Part shown: in pieces, positions 6,194-12,680 of the stretch
How the letters are laid out: every line of letters begins with the position of its first letter
Numbering within the stretch: the first letter of the stretch is position 1
Assembly (NCBI GenBank): GCA_028372485.1
Contig: JAOMYS010000019.1
Location: forward strand, 1-12,722
DNA length: 12,722 nucleotides
Direction: 5' to 3'
Source of the DNA: Rickettsiaceae bacterium
Lineage (GTDB): Bacteria; Pseudomonadota; Alphaproteobacteria; Rickettsiales; Rickettsiaceae
Position numbers and translations under genes: made by a program
The notes under the pieces: model-generated
The model's database searches: none
Seen by the model: only the letters and a program-made list of their open reading frames with translations
Told to the model about the DNA's origin: nothing

Positions 6194-8143
6194 ATGAATA
6201 TAATTAAAGTTTTAATACCACGGATTGCTTTATTTCCACTTGATTATATATCTGATGGAAAAACAAAAATTGGGGACTTGGTATTAGTGCCTTTCAGGAA
6301 TAAGGAGATTACGGGGATTGTTTGGGAAACGGATGTTATATCATCTGGTAAAAAATTAAAGCATATATGTGATTCAAAGTCTCAATTATTTCCTGCCAAG
6401 ATCAAAAAATCTATGATTGAGTTAATAGACAGAGCAAGCAACTATTATCTCGCAGATCTAGGATCTATCTGTAAACTTGTAATGCCTGTAGATGTTAATG
6501 ACACACCAATAAAAACTCTGTGCCACTCTATAGATCATGATGATATAACTTTGTCTCATCTTTCTAATACCCAGCAAGAGGCATTAGAGCAAATATCCAA
6601 TTATAAAAAGCCAATTATATTAAAAGGAGTTACTGGGTCTGGTAAAACTGAAATTTATTTTCATGCAATACAGAAGCAATTAAGTCTTGGCAAGCAAGCG
6701 CTTGTAATGCTTCCAGAAATTGCATTAAGTGAGCAAATTATTGCAAGATTTGTAAGTAGATTTGGTTTTGAGCCGGCTATATGGAATTCACGAGTAACAA
6801 ACGCAAAAAAGAAGAGGATTTTAAGGGGGATTCTTTCAGGTGAGGTAAAGGTAGTAATCGGAGCTAGAAGTGCATTGTTTCTCCCATACAAAGAGCTTGG
6901 CTTTATTGTTATAGATGAAGAACACGATCAATCATATAAGCAAGATCAAGGGATCTTATATCATGCAAGAGATATGGCTGTACTTAGGGCGCATATTGAA
7001 AAATGTAAAATAATTTTAGTTTCAGCTACTCCTTCTATTGAATCTATGCATAATGTTGGGCTAGGCAAATATCAGCTAGTTGAAATCAAAGATAGATTTA
7101 ACGATGCAATGCTCCCTGATATCAAAGTCATTGATATGAAAAATGAGTCACTAAGCAAGAACTCTTCTCTTTCACATAAAGTGATCGAGGCAATCAAATG
7201 TAATATAGAAAAAAAGCAGCAAAGTTTAATTTTTTTGAATCGAAGAGGGTATGCACCTCTTACTATCTGCAAATCTTGTGGTTACCGTTTTAATTGCAAC
7301 TCATGTTCGGCATCAATGGTGCTACACAAATCTAAGAATCATTTAGAGTGTCACCATTGTGGATTCACCTCTTCTATTGATAATTCCTGTCCAGAGTGTA
7401 AAAAGGATGATACTCTGATACTATACGGTACTGGTATTGAACGTGTTGCAGAAGAAATAGAGTCTCACTTTCCAGATAGTAATATATCAATTATCAGTAA
7501 GGAGCAAAGCGCTTCTGGGGAAGAGGTGCAAAACATGTTAAAACGTATGGAAGATGGTGAAATAGATATTCTTATTGGAACACAAATAGTGACGAAGGGA
7601 TATCATTTTCCAAAACTAACCTTGGTGGTAATAGTAGATGCTGATAGTGGTTTTGTAGGGTCGGATTTGAGAGCATCAGAGCGTATGTTTCAATTGTTGC
7701 AGCAGGTAGGGGGAAGAGCAGGAAGGGCTCAAATAAAAGGATCAGTATTAATACAAACATATTATCCTGATAATCCAGTGATTTTAGCGTTATCAAGTAA
7801 CAAGGAAGAGGAGTTTATAAAGGAAGAATTTGAGTCAAGACGATTAGCACATATGCCACCATTTACAAAAATGGCAGCGATTACAATCACTGGAAAAAGC
7901 GATCAAAAAACTCTTCAAATAGCAAAAAATTTTGTAAGTAACGCTCCAAAAGGAGATGTAAGAATATTAGGTCCTTCTGAAGCTACAATATTAAAACTTG
8001 CTGATAGATATCGCTACAAAATATTGGTTATAGTGAAAAAGGAATTTCACTTACAAAAATATCTAGAATTATGGAAAGAGTATTTTTGTATTCCTTCTAC
8101 ATATCACCTCAGAATTGACATTGATCCGTATAATTTCATTTAG
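6194..8143 (+). CDS. priA: Primosomal protein N', replication restart helicase PriA
   Basis: 3'-to-5' superfamily 2 DNA helicase that reloads the replisome at collapsed forks. At 649 aa it is shorter than the E. coli protein (about 730) yet all key parts are present. They are an N-terminal DNA-binding domain (about 1-105), Walker A GVTGSGKT (145-152), the DEEH box (241-244), VSATPS (276-281), and a zinc region with eight cysteines (359, 362, 368, 371, 386, 389, 399, 402). The helicase motifs GTQIVTKGYHFP (462-473) and QVGGRAGRA (504-512) follow, and then the C-terminal domain. The start is kept because MNIIKVLIP matches the family N-terminus, although no clear ribosome-binding site precedes it. 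The shorter length comes mostly from the N-terminal half. Confidence 0.97.
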   Translation: MNIIKVLIPRIALFPLDYISDGKTKIGDLVLVPFRNKEITGIVWETDVISSGKKLKHICDSKSQLFPAKIKKSMIELIDRASNYYLADLGSICKLVMPVDVNDTPIKTLCHSIDHDDITLSHLSNTQQEALEQISNYKKPIILKGVTGSGKTEIYFHAIQKQLSLGKQALVMLPEIALSEQIIARFVSRFGFEPAIWNSRVTNAKKKRILRGILSGEVKVVIGARSALFLPYKELGFIVIDEEHDQSYKQDQGILYHARDMAVLRAHIEKCKIILVSATPSIESMHNVGLGKYQLVEIKDRFNDAMLPDIKVIDMKNESLSKNSSLSHKVIEAIKCNIEKKQQSLIFLNRRGYAPLTICKSCGYRFNCNSCSASMVLHKSKNHLECHHCGFTSSIDNSCPECKKDDTLILYGTGIERVAEEIESHFPDSNISIISKEQSASGEEVQNMLKRMEDGEIDILIGTQIVTKGYHFPKLTLVVIVDADSGFVGSDLRASERMFQLLQQVGGRAGRAQIKGSVLIQTYYPDNPVILALSSNKEEEFIKEEFESRRLAHMPPFTKMAAITITGKSDQKTLQIAKNFVSNAPKGDVRILGPSEATILKLADRYRYKILVIVKKEFHLQKYLELWKEYFCIPSTYHLRIDIDPYNFI

Positions 8144-8153
8144 ACTACTGCAT

Positions 8154-8270
8154 ATTATAGTCAATCTCTATATTTTAGAGATCCCGTATAATTCTTCTAG
8201 CATAAGTACTCAAATTTACGGGATGACGAATTAGGAGAGAATCCTCGTATTTTTCTAAATTGACTATAAT
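8154..8270. repeat. Inverted-repeat-bounded element holding a family A palindrome
   Basis: A perfect 12-bp inverted repeat, ATTATAGTCAAT (8154-8165) and ATTGACTATAAT (8259-8270), encloses 93 bp. That interval contains a CTCTA/TAGAG hairpin (8166-8180) and the family A palindrome at 8181-8227. The element fills nearly the whole gap between the convergent priA and rlpA genes and its right end touches the rlpA stop codon. It may act as a two-way terminator, as a non-autonomous mobile element, or both. Confidence 0.55.
8181..8227. repeat. Palindromic repeat, family A, copy 2
   Basis: The stem ATCCCGTA / TACGGGAT is perfect, enclosing TAATTC...CTCAAATT as in the other copies, and GAC follows as in copies 1, 3 and 4. 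Relative to copy 3 (ATCTCGTA / TACGAGAT) both sides of one base pair have changed together. Confidence 0.85.
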
Positions 8271-8918
8271 TTATAATCTATTTTTATATTTTAAGTTTAC
8301 TAACTTTATGTGACAATTTACGCTACAATCGCTATTTGCAAGAGCAGATTTTGCGATAGACCCTGATTTTTTCTGCAAGCCGAGTGTTTTTAAAAATTTC
8401 TGTGATTCAGAATGAAGATATTGCACTTGCACTTTAGCCGTTCCTTTCTTCTTTATATCAAGTATAGTTGCTGCCCTTTCGGATAAGTCAATCTCTCTGT
8501 TATGTGCATAAGGTCCACGATCATTTACTAGAACAATAATAGATTTCCCATTTTCTAGATTTTTTACCCTAGCGAGTGAAGGTAGCTGCAATGTACGATG
8601 AGCTGCTGTGAGCAGATTTTTATCATAGATATCGCCATTAGCAGTTTTACTTCCATGGAATCCATATCTACTTCCATACCATGAAGCTACACCCACCTTG
8701 TTATATCTAGTTACTTCTTGAGGGGTATAAATTTTTCTTTTCATAACATAGCTACTACCCACCTTGTAATGCCCCTTATAATGGTTATTACATGGATCAT
8801 CACAGGACAGTTTTCTATATACGTTTTTAGTTCTGTATACATCGCTCTGACAAGAAGAAAGAAAAAAGGAAAATCCGATAAGTAGAAATATATAGTTAAA
8901 ACGATATAAAATAATCAT
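8271..8918 (-). CDS. rlpA: RlpA-type septal lipoprotein (DPBB lytic transglycosylase family)
   Basis: Outer-membrane lipoprotein of the RlpA family, which in studied bacteria binds or cleaves peptide-stripped septal glycan and helps daughter cells separate. Signal peptide with lipobox LSSC (Cys23), then a short Cys-containing linker and the double-psi beta-barrel at about 75-168. Visible motifs are GVASWYGSRYGFHG (76-89), TAAHRTL (104-110), VNDRGPY (131-137) and REIDLSERAA (141-150). At the acidic position after the TANG motif this protein has Asp96, where many relatives have Glu (a catalytic residue in the Pseudomonas enzyme); His107 and Asp133 are kept. There is no SPOR domain; the C-terminus is a short basic tail of about 45 residues. 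The start overlaps the stop of the upstream BON gene by 4 nt (ATGA), so the two are co-translated. Confidence 0.92.
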   Translation of the reverse strand: MIILYRFNYIFLLIGFSFFLSSCQSDVYRTKNVYRKLSCDDPCNNHYKGHYKVGSSYVMKRKIYTPQEVTRYNKVGVASWYGSRYGFHGSKTANGDIYDKNLLTAAHRTLQLPSLARVKNLENGKSIIVLVNDRGPYAHNREIDLSERAATILDIKKKGTAKVQVQYLHSESQKFLKTLGLQKKSGSIAKSALANSDCSVNCHIKLVNLKYKNRL

Positions 8919-9604
8919 ATCCCATTATCAAGATTCAAGTCTTCATCGTCTTGATCTATTAAAAATGCACTCTCTTGCCTTGTACGACTACTATCTGGCT
9001 TTACCTTATTTGCCATATGTTCTACCTTCGCATGACTTACTACCTTTTTCACGCTATGAATATTTGCCGCTATATTTGCCACTTTTTGCAGCTCTTCTTC
9101 TGATCTTGCAATGCCGAATAAATAGACAATATCATTTAGTGTGATTACTGTGTAGTTCACAAATTTAATATCTCTATCAATTATAGTTTTAGATTTTATT
9201 TGTGCTGTGATCAAAGTATCTCTTGTATACTGAACTATATCAAAATTGCTACTATTCTCGTCTATTTTTATTTCACTAATTACTTCGTTCACTCCTTTTT
9301 GATCCCATGCAATTTGTACTGCACTGATTGCATCATTTTCATGATCTATCGTGCCAGTAAGTAGCACTCTTCCATTCACTACTTCTATCTTAATTTTAGA
9401 ATATAATTCACGAAAATTGCGTTTAATAAAAGACGTTTTTATGGAAGCAGAAATTCTAGCATCTGATAGCGTATTACCTACAGGCCTATCTTTCGCAAAC
9501 TCAAGGGCAGAACCCGCAGTTCCTGCAAAAATGCTTTCCAAGCAACTAGATAATGAAAGCGACATGGTAGTGATAAGAAGTATTCTTATATATAAATTGT
9601 GCAT
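8915..9604 (-). CDS. Dual-BON-domain outer-membrane lipoprotein (OsmY/DolP-like)
   Basis: A 229-aa lipoprotein with signal peptide and lipobox LSSC (Cys21) and two BON domains: about 47-115 (VNGRVLLTGTI core, 77-87) and about 128-195 (NDIVYLFGIARS core, 157-168). A charged tail follows. BON domains bind phospholipid and are found in envelope-integrity proteins such as DolP (formerly YraP), which localises to division sites in E. coli. The family match is to the fold and layout; no exact symbol is assigned. It is the first gene of an operon with rlpA, with a promoter at 9642-9670. The pairing of two division-linked outer-membrane lipoproteins suggests a joint role in daughter-cell separation. 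The ribosome-binding site is weak, as the nearest AGGA lies about 15 nt away. Confidence 0.88.
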   Translation of the reverse strand: MHNLYIRILLITTMSLSLSSCLESIFAGTAGSALEFAKDRPVGNTLSDARISASIKTSFIKRNFRELYSKIKIEVVNGRVLLTGTIDHENDAISAVQIAWDQKGVNEVISEIKIDENSSNFDIVQYTRDTLITAQIKSKTIIDRDIKFVNYTVITLNDIVYLFGIARSEEELQKVANIAANIHSVKKVVSHAKVEHMANKVKPDSSRTRQESAFLIDQDDEDLNLDNGI

Positions 9605-9641
9605 CTATAATTCTGTGATCCTCATTTCAACGTGTAGGGGG

Positions 9642-9670
9642 ATTATACAAAATTAATATGTTACAGGCAA
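9642..9670 (-). promoter_or_regulatory. Promoter of the BON-rlpA operon
   Basis: On the minus strand TTGCCT is followed after 17 nt by a perfect TATAAT, about 38 nt before the BON gene ATG. The -35 box lies 8 nt past the end of the tRNA-Met gene, inside its T-rich tail. Confidence 0.65.
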
Positions 9671-9678
9671 AGAAAAAA

Positions 9679-9755
9679 TGGTAGCGAGAGAGGGACTTGA
9701 ACCCCCGACACGCGGATTATGATTCCGCTGCTCTAACCAGCTGAGCTACCCCGCC
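9679..9755 (-). tRNA. tRNA-Met (elongator), anticodon CAU
   Basis: The reverse strand gives a complete 77-nt cloverleaf with encoded CCA: acceptor GGCGGGG against TCTCGCT (three G-U pairs), D stem GCTC/GAGC, anticodon stem GCGGA/TCCGC around ATCATAA, and T stem GGGGG/CCCTC around TTCAAGT. CAU can mean initiator, elongator or lysidine-modified Ile tRNA. The first pair G-U and the body sequence match alphaproteobacterial elongator Met tRNA as I remember it, and there is no initiator-type C-A mismatch. A T-rich run right after the CCA may end transcription. Confidence 0.9.
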
Positions 9756-9774
9756 ATCCTAGGAAACAGTCTAC

Positions 9775-9803
9775 AAAATATCCTCATACCATCATATAGT
9801 CAA
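9775..9803 (-). promoter_or_regulatory. Promoter of tRNA-Met
   Basis: On the minus strand TTGACT is followed after 17 nt by TATTTT, ending 20 nt before the tRNA 5' end. The -35 box is embedded in the recurrent motif AATTGACTATA, also found at the edges of two inverted-repeat elements in this window. Confidence 0.6.
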
Positions 9804-9859
9804 TTCATTTTAACCTAAATAGCATTAGCACTGCTTTAAAGAGTATAGGAATATTTCAG

Positions 9860-9887
9860 TTGGATTATGGATATCTATTAGTATAAT
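9860..9887 (+). promoter_or_regulatory. Candidate promoter of the SPFH-NfeD operon
   Basis: TTGGAT (9860-9865) and a perfect TATAAT (9882-9887) are 16 nt apart, about 34 nt before the ATG at 9922. The ribosome-binding sequence AGAGA lies shortly before that ATG. Confidence 0.55.
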
Positions 9888-9921
9888 AACTTCATTAACA
9901 ACACCTAACTAGAGATAATCT

Positions 9922-10863
9922 ATGGAAACGATATTACTGATATTAGGAATTTTTGCTATCATCGCTTTAGTATCTGCAATTAAGATAGTACCCCAACAGG
10001 AAGCATGGATAGTAGAGAAGCTTGGTAAGTTTGATTACGTACTAGAACCAGGAATGACTATCATCATTCCATTTATCCAGAGGGTAGCTTATAAGCATAC
10101 TCTGAAAGAACAAGCAATAGACGTTAATGCTCAAACGGCAATATCAAACGACAATGTAACCCTATCTATTGATGGTATTCTATATGTTAAGATTATAGAT
10201 CCTAAATCTGCATCTTATGGGGTAAGTGACCCTTATTATGCTATTATTCAGCTTGCACAAACTACTATGCGTTCTGAAATTGGCAAATTGAAATTAGATA
10301 AAACTTTTGAAGAAAGAGAGTCTCTGAATCATTCAATAGTCACTACAATGAATGAAGCTGCGACTAATTGGGGTATACAATGTATGCGCTATGAGATTAA
10401 AGACATACAGCCACCAAGATCAATACTGCAAGCTATGGAACTGCAAGTAGCAGCAGAAAGGCAAAAACGTGCTAATATTCTTGAATCAGAAGGTAAGCGC
10501 CAATCACGAATTAATATAGCAGAAGGAGAGAAGGCGCAGGTAGTTTTAAACTCTGAAGCTTCTATGACTGATCAAATAAATAGAGCAAAAGGTGAAGCAG
10601 AAGCAATAATATCAGTTGCTAATGCAACAGCTAAAGGAATTGATGTAGTTGCAAAATCTATTCAAAATACTGGCGGTAGTGATGCTGTATCTTTAAAAAT
10701 TGCAGAGCAGTATGTAACCACTTTTGGAAAATTAGCTAAAGAGTCTAATACTATATTGCTTCCATCGAATCTAGAGAATCCAACTGGGTTTATTGCTGGG
10801 GCTATGACGATATTTGATCGACTAAAAACAGAAAAACAAGACATCAAAAGAACTAAAAATTAA
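9922..10863 (+). CDS. qmcA: SPFH/stomatin family membrane-anchored protein (QmcA-like)
   Basis: A 313-aa stomatin/prohibitin-type protein that in relatives forms large ring assemblies in flotillin-like membrane domains and often modulates membrane proteases. N-terminal membrane anchor at about residues 3-21; SPFH (PHB) domain at about 22-180 with family blocks VPQQEAWIVEKLGKF, LEPGMTIIIPF and DIQPPRSILQAM. A charged helical region at 176-245 (VAAERQKRA, ESEGKRQS, AKGEAEA) is likely a coiled coil. The C-terminal stretch ends with GFIAGAMTIFDRL. Length and order match E. coli QmcA (YbbK). The NfeD-type partner follows after 9 bp, the conserved SPFH-NfeD pairing. The symbol is given by analogy and could equally be a more general stomatin name. 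Confidence 0.9.
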   Translation: METILLILGIFAIIALVSAIKIVPQQEAWIVEKLGKFDYVLEPGMTIIIPFIQRVAYKHTLKEQAIDVNAQTAISNDNVTLSIDGILYVKIIDPKSASYGVSDPYYAIIQLAQTTMRSEIGKLKLDKTFEERESLNHSIVTTMNEAATNWGIQCMRYEIKDIQPPRSILQAMELQVAAERQKRANILESEGKRQSRINIAEGEKAQVVLNSEASMTDQINRAKGEAEAIISVANATAKGIDVVAKSIQNTGGSDAVSLKIAEQYVTTFGKLAKESNTILLPSNLENPTGFIAGAMTIFDRLKTEKQDIKRTKN

Positions 10864-10872
10864 ATCATTCAT

Positions 10873-11337
10873 ATGATACCAATTACTGCATCTATGTTAT
10901 GGCTATTATTTGGTATAGCCTTACTTCTATTAGAATTTGTTCAATTACCAGGTATTGGATTTTTATTTTTAGGTCTTGGAGGGGTTTCTACTGCAATAAT
11001 CACAAATTATTGGCAAGAACAGACTGTGCTTGCTCAATTTGCATATTTCGGTCTTTCCTCATTGTTTTGCTTTGCATTACTTTGGTATCCGCTAAAATCT
11101 TCTCTATATAAAAACACACTCTCAAAAAAAGAAACATTCGATCTTGTTGGGTCGCAAGTAACTGTTATAAAAAAAGAAATAAAAGTTGGAATAGTTGGTG
11201 AAGTATCTTGGTGTGGTACTATCATGAAGGCAGAATTAGCGGAAGATACTAATAGCAATACAGCCAAAATTGGCGATATTCTAGTTGTACAAGAAGTAAG
11301 AGGAAATGTACTAATTTGTAGCAAAAATACAAAATAA
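10873..11337 (+). CDS. NfeD-like membrane protein (YbbJ type)
   Basis: A 154-aa short-form NfeD protein: three membrane helices (about 5-24, 26-47 and 53-74) followed by a soluble OB-fold domain (about 90-150) with the typical blocks DLVGSQVTV, GIVGEVSWCGTIMKAEL and GDILVVQEVRGNVLIC. Short NfeD proteins lack the ClpP-like protease part and accompany SPFH proteins as structural partners in the membrane assembly. It lies 9 bp after the SPFH gene, so the two form one operon. No good ribosome-binding site precedes the ATG, which suggests translational coupling to the upstream gene. Confidence 0.9.
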   Translation: MIPITASMLWLLFGIALLLLEFVQLPGIGFLFLGLGGVSTAIITNYWQEQTVLAQFAYFGLSSLFCFALLWYPLKSSLYKNTLSKKETFDLVGSQVTVIKKEIKVGIVGEVSWCGTIMKAELAEDTNSNTAKIGDILVVQEVRGNVLICSKNTK

Positions 11338-11430
11338 TTTGAGGTAAAAACTTTTCTACCAATTTAAAACTATCAAACTAATATAGATAGATGCCTATTT
11401 TCAACGGATGAGGCATTGCTGTAGCTGTAA

Positions 11431-11456
11431 CTTGAGTACGCAGTGCGGCTTAGAAT
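11431..11456. repeat. Degenerate inverted half of a family A palindrome
   Basis: CTTGAGTACGCAGTGCGG resembles the reverse complement of the loop and right half of family A (TTTGAGTACGTAAGCGC in copy 1). The match is partial and weak. Confidence 0.3.
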
Positions 11457-11464
11457 CTCACTGC

Positions 11465-11508
11465 CTTTCCGTAAGCAACCGCTAAGGGAGCTATAAAGAA
11501 TCTCTCCT
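11465..11508. repeat. Palindromic repeat, family B, copy 1
   Basis: TTTCCGTAAGCAACCGCTAA followed by GGGAGCTATAAAGAATCTC matches the copies at 11601-11642 and 12681-12722. The inner hairpin GCT-AAGGG-AGC is intact, but the outer arm is damaged (AAGAAT where the others have CGGAAT). Confidence 0.75.
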
Positions 11509-11540
11509 AACAAACGGAATTACCATCAGAACCTTTAGAG

Positions 11541-11588
11541 ATCTCGTATAATTCTCGCACTTACGTATGCTCAAATTTACGAGATGAC
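11541..11588. repeat. Palindromic repeat, family A, copy 3
   Basis: Perfect outer stem ATCTCGTA / TACGAGAT with TAATTCTCGCACTTACG and CTCAAATT inside, followed by GAC. It is closest to copy 1. Confidence 0.85.
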
Positions 11589-11600
11589 AAGAAGGTTTGT

Positions 11601-11642
11601 CTTTCCGCACGTGACCGCTAAGGGAGCTATACGGAATCTCAT
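11601..11642. repeat. Palindromic repeat, family B, copy 2
   Basis: Outer stem TTCCG / CGGAA and inner hairpin GCT-AAGGG-AGC are both intact. This is the best-preserved B copy, placed between two A palindromes. Confidence 0.8.
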
Positions 11643-11667
11643 AACGGCAGTCTCCCCACTTTTATAG

Positions 11668-11706
11668 ATCTCATATAACTCGCAGAGAGCTCGTTTATGA
11701 GATGAC
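11668..11706. repeat. Palindromic repeat, family A, copy 4 (short form)
   Basis: Perfect stem ATCTCATA / TATGAGAT followed by GAC. The interior is shortened and different (CGCAGAGAGCTCG). Compared with copy 3, the sixth base pair has switched from G-C to A-T on both sides. Confidence 0.75.
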
Positions 11707-12589
11707 GGCTGAGAAGTCTTTGTATAGCAATACTTGGATTTACGGAATGACTTATGTTCTATTACATGCTATAAATACTAGGATGAAAAAAACTAAAAAC
11801 AAAGCTAAACCTAAAAAGACGAATATTTCTCTAAAAAGAAAAATAGCACTTTTCTATAACAGATCTATGTTATTAGTGAAGTTAAGTGTAGTGGTGATTA
11901 TTTGCTTATTTATATTTACAGATTTATTTCAAAATGCCAAAAAACAAATTTTAGATTCTTTTTACTCATTCTCATCTAGTTATGGATTTACGTTTCAAAA
12001 AGTAGATATTGCCGGAAATAAAAATATGTCTACTGATGACATTACCACATCTCTTGGCATACAAGTTGGAGACCCTATCTTCGCACTGAATATGAATGAT
12101 ATAAAGTCTCGCTTAGAAGAAAATGTATGGGTCAAGGATGTTATAATTGAGAGAAGGCTTCCATCAACAATAAGCATTTTTATAAATGAACGTACTCCTA
12201 TTGCCATCTGGCAATTTCAGCAAAAATTATATCTTATTGATCTTGAAGGAAATCGTATTACAAAATACAAAAACCAAAGTAATAAAAATGATTTTGGCGA
12301 GTTATTACATGTAGTGGGTTCTGATGCTAATATATATGCACAAAATCTATTAAATGCCCTAGCTCCCTACCAAGAGCTAAAATCAAAGATCATTTATGCC
12401 GTGCGTCATGGAAAGCGTAGATGGGATATTATTCTTGATCAAAAAATCACTGTAAAAATGCCAGAAGATAATTCTACACATGCATATGAATACTTATACA
12501 AAATGTATGATAGTGGTAAATTATTTGATCAGAATTATAAGACTGTAGATTTGCGTGACTCAGAGAAATATTACATAGAGAAATATTAA
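11702..12589 (+). CDS. ftsQ: Cell division protein FtsQ
   Basis: Bitopic divisome protein that links the cytoplasmic and periplasmic parts of the septal machinery through FtsL/FtsB. The frame is open from 11702, but the likely start is ATG 11783. That start gives 268 aa, beginning MKKTKNKAKPKK with a basic cytoplasmic tail, one membrane helix (about 30-48) and a POTRA domain (about 70-138: VDIAGNKNMS, LGIQVGDPIFALN, VWVKDVIIERRLPSTISI). The FtsQ beta domain follows (IAIWQFQQKLYLIDLEGNRI). The 27 extra codons from 11702 lie in palindromic repeat sequence. An intermediate ATG at 11747 is also possible; no start has a well-spaced ribosome-binding site. The usual dcw neighbours (ddl, ftsA) are absent on both sides, so the cluster has been broken up. 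Confidence 0.9.
   Translation: MTAEKSLYSNTWIYGMTYVLLHAINTRMKKTKNKAKPKKTNISLKRKIALFYNRSMLLVKLSVVVIICLFIFTDLFQNAKKQILDSFYSFSSSYGFTFQKVDIAGNKNMSTDDITTSLGIQVGDPIFALNMNDIKSRLEENVWVKDVIIERRLPSTISIFINERTPIAIWQFQQKLYLIDLEGNRITKYKNQSNKNDFGELLHVVGSDANIYAQNLLNALAPYQELKSKIIYAVRHGKRRWDIILDQKITVKMPEDNSTHAYEYLYKMYDSGKLFDQNYKTVDLRDSEKYYIEKY
11732..11751. repeat. Right half of a family A palindrome
   Basis: ACTTGGATTTACGGAATGAC matches the right arm of A copy 1 (ACTCAAATTTACGTAATGAC) at 16 of 20 positions. No matching left arm was found. It lies inside the open ftsQ frame but before the preferred start. Confidence 0.45.
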
Positions 12590-12600
12590 GTGAGTCACAA

Positions 12601-12639
12601 GGTGTTGCCCACACGGCTCTAACAATTTAGACAGCCCGT
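12601..12639. repeat. Degenerate intergenic repeat, family C, copy 2
   Basis: GGTGTTGCCCACACGGCTCT and then CAGCCCGT resemble 3561-3609 near virB9. As at that locus, it lies next to a palindromic repeat, here of family B. The similarity is low. Confidence 0.25.
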
Positions 12640-12680
12640 ACATAGCCATCAATAAACCGTAAACGAGCCAGTTCTACGTC

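Larger units (their letters stand above)
11338..11782. other. Repeat-dense spacer between the NfeD-like gene and ftsQ
   Basis: About 445 bp with no gene of its own. Two palindrome families alternate here: a degenerate inverted A half (11431-11456), B (11465-11508), A (11541-11588), B (11601-11642), A (11668-11706), and a right-half A (11732-11751). The ftsQ reading frame is open through the last part, but the sequence there is repeat-derived. Confidence 0.7.

Noticed and set aside
9351..9656. 101-codon plus-strand open frame under the BON gene
   Set aside because: It lies antisense to the signal peptide and first BON domain of a well-supported lipoprotein and covers that operon's promoter.
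9679..9755. tRNA-Ile2 (lysidine-modified CAU) instead of tRNA-Met
   Set aside because: The acceptor and anticodon stems match the elongator Met pattern of Alphaproteobacteria rather than the Ile2 pattern. This is a judgement from memory, so some doubt remains.
11431..11751. CRISPR array upstream of ftsQ
   Set aside because: The repeats are two different palindrome families of varying length and irregular spacing, with no uniform spacers.
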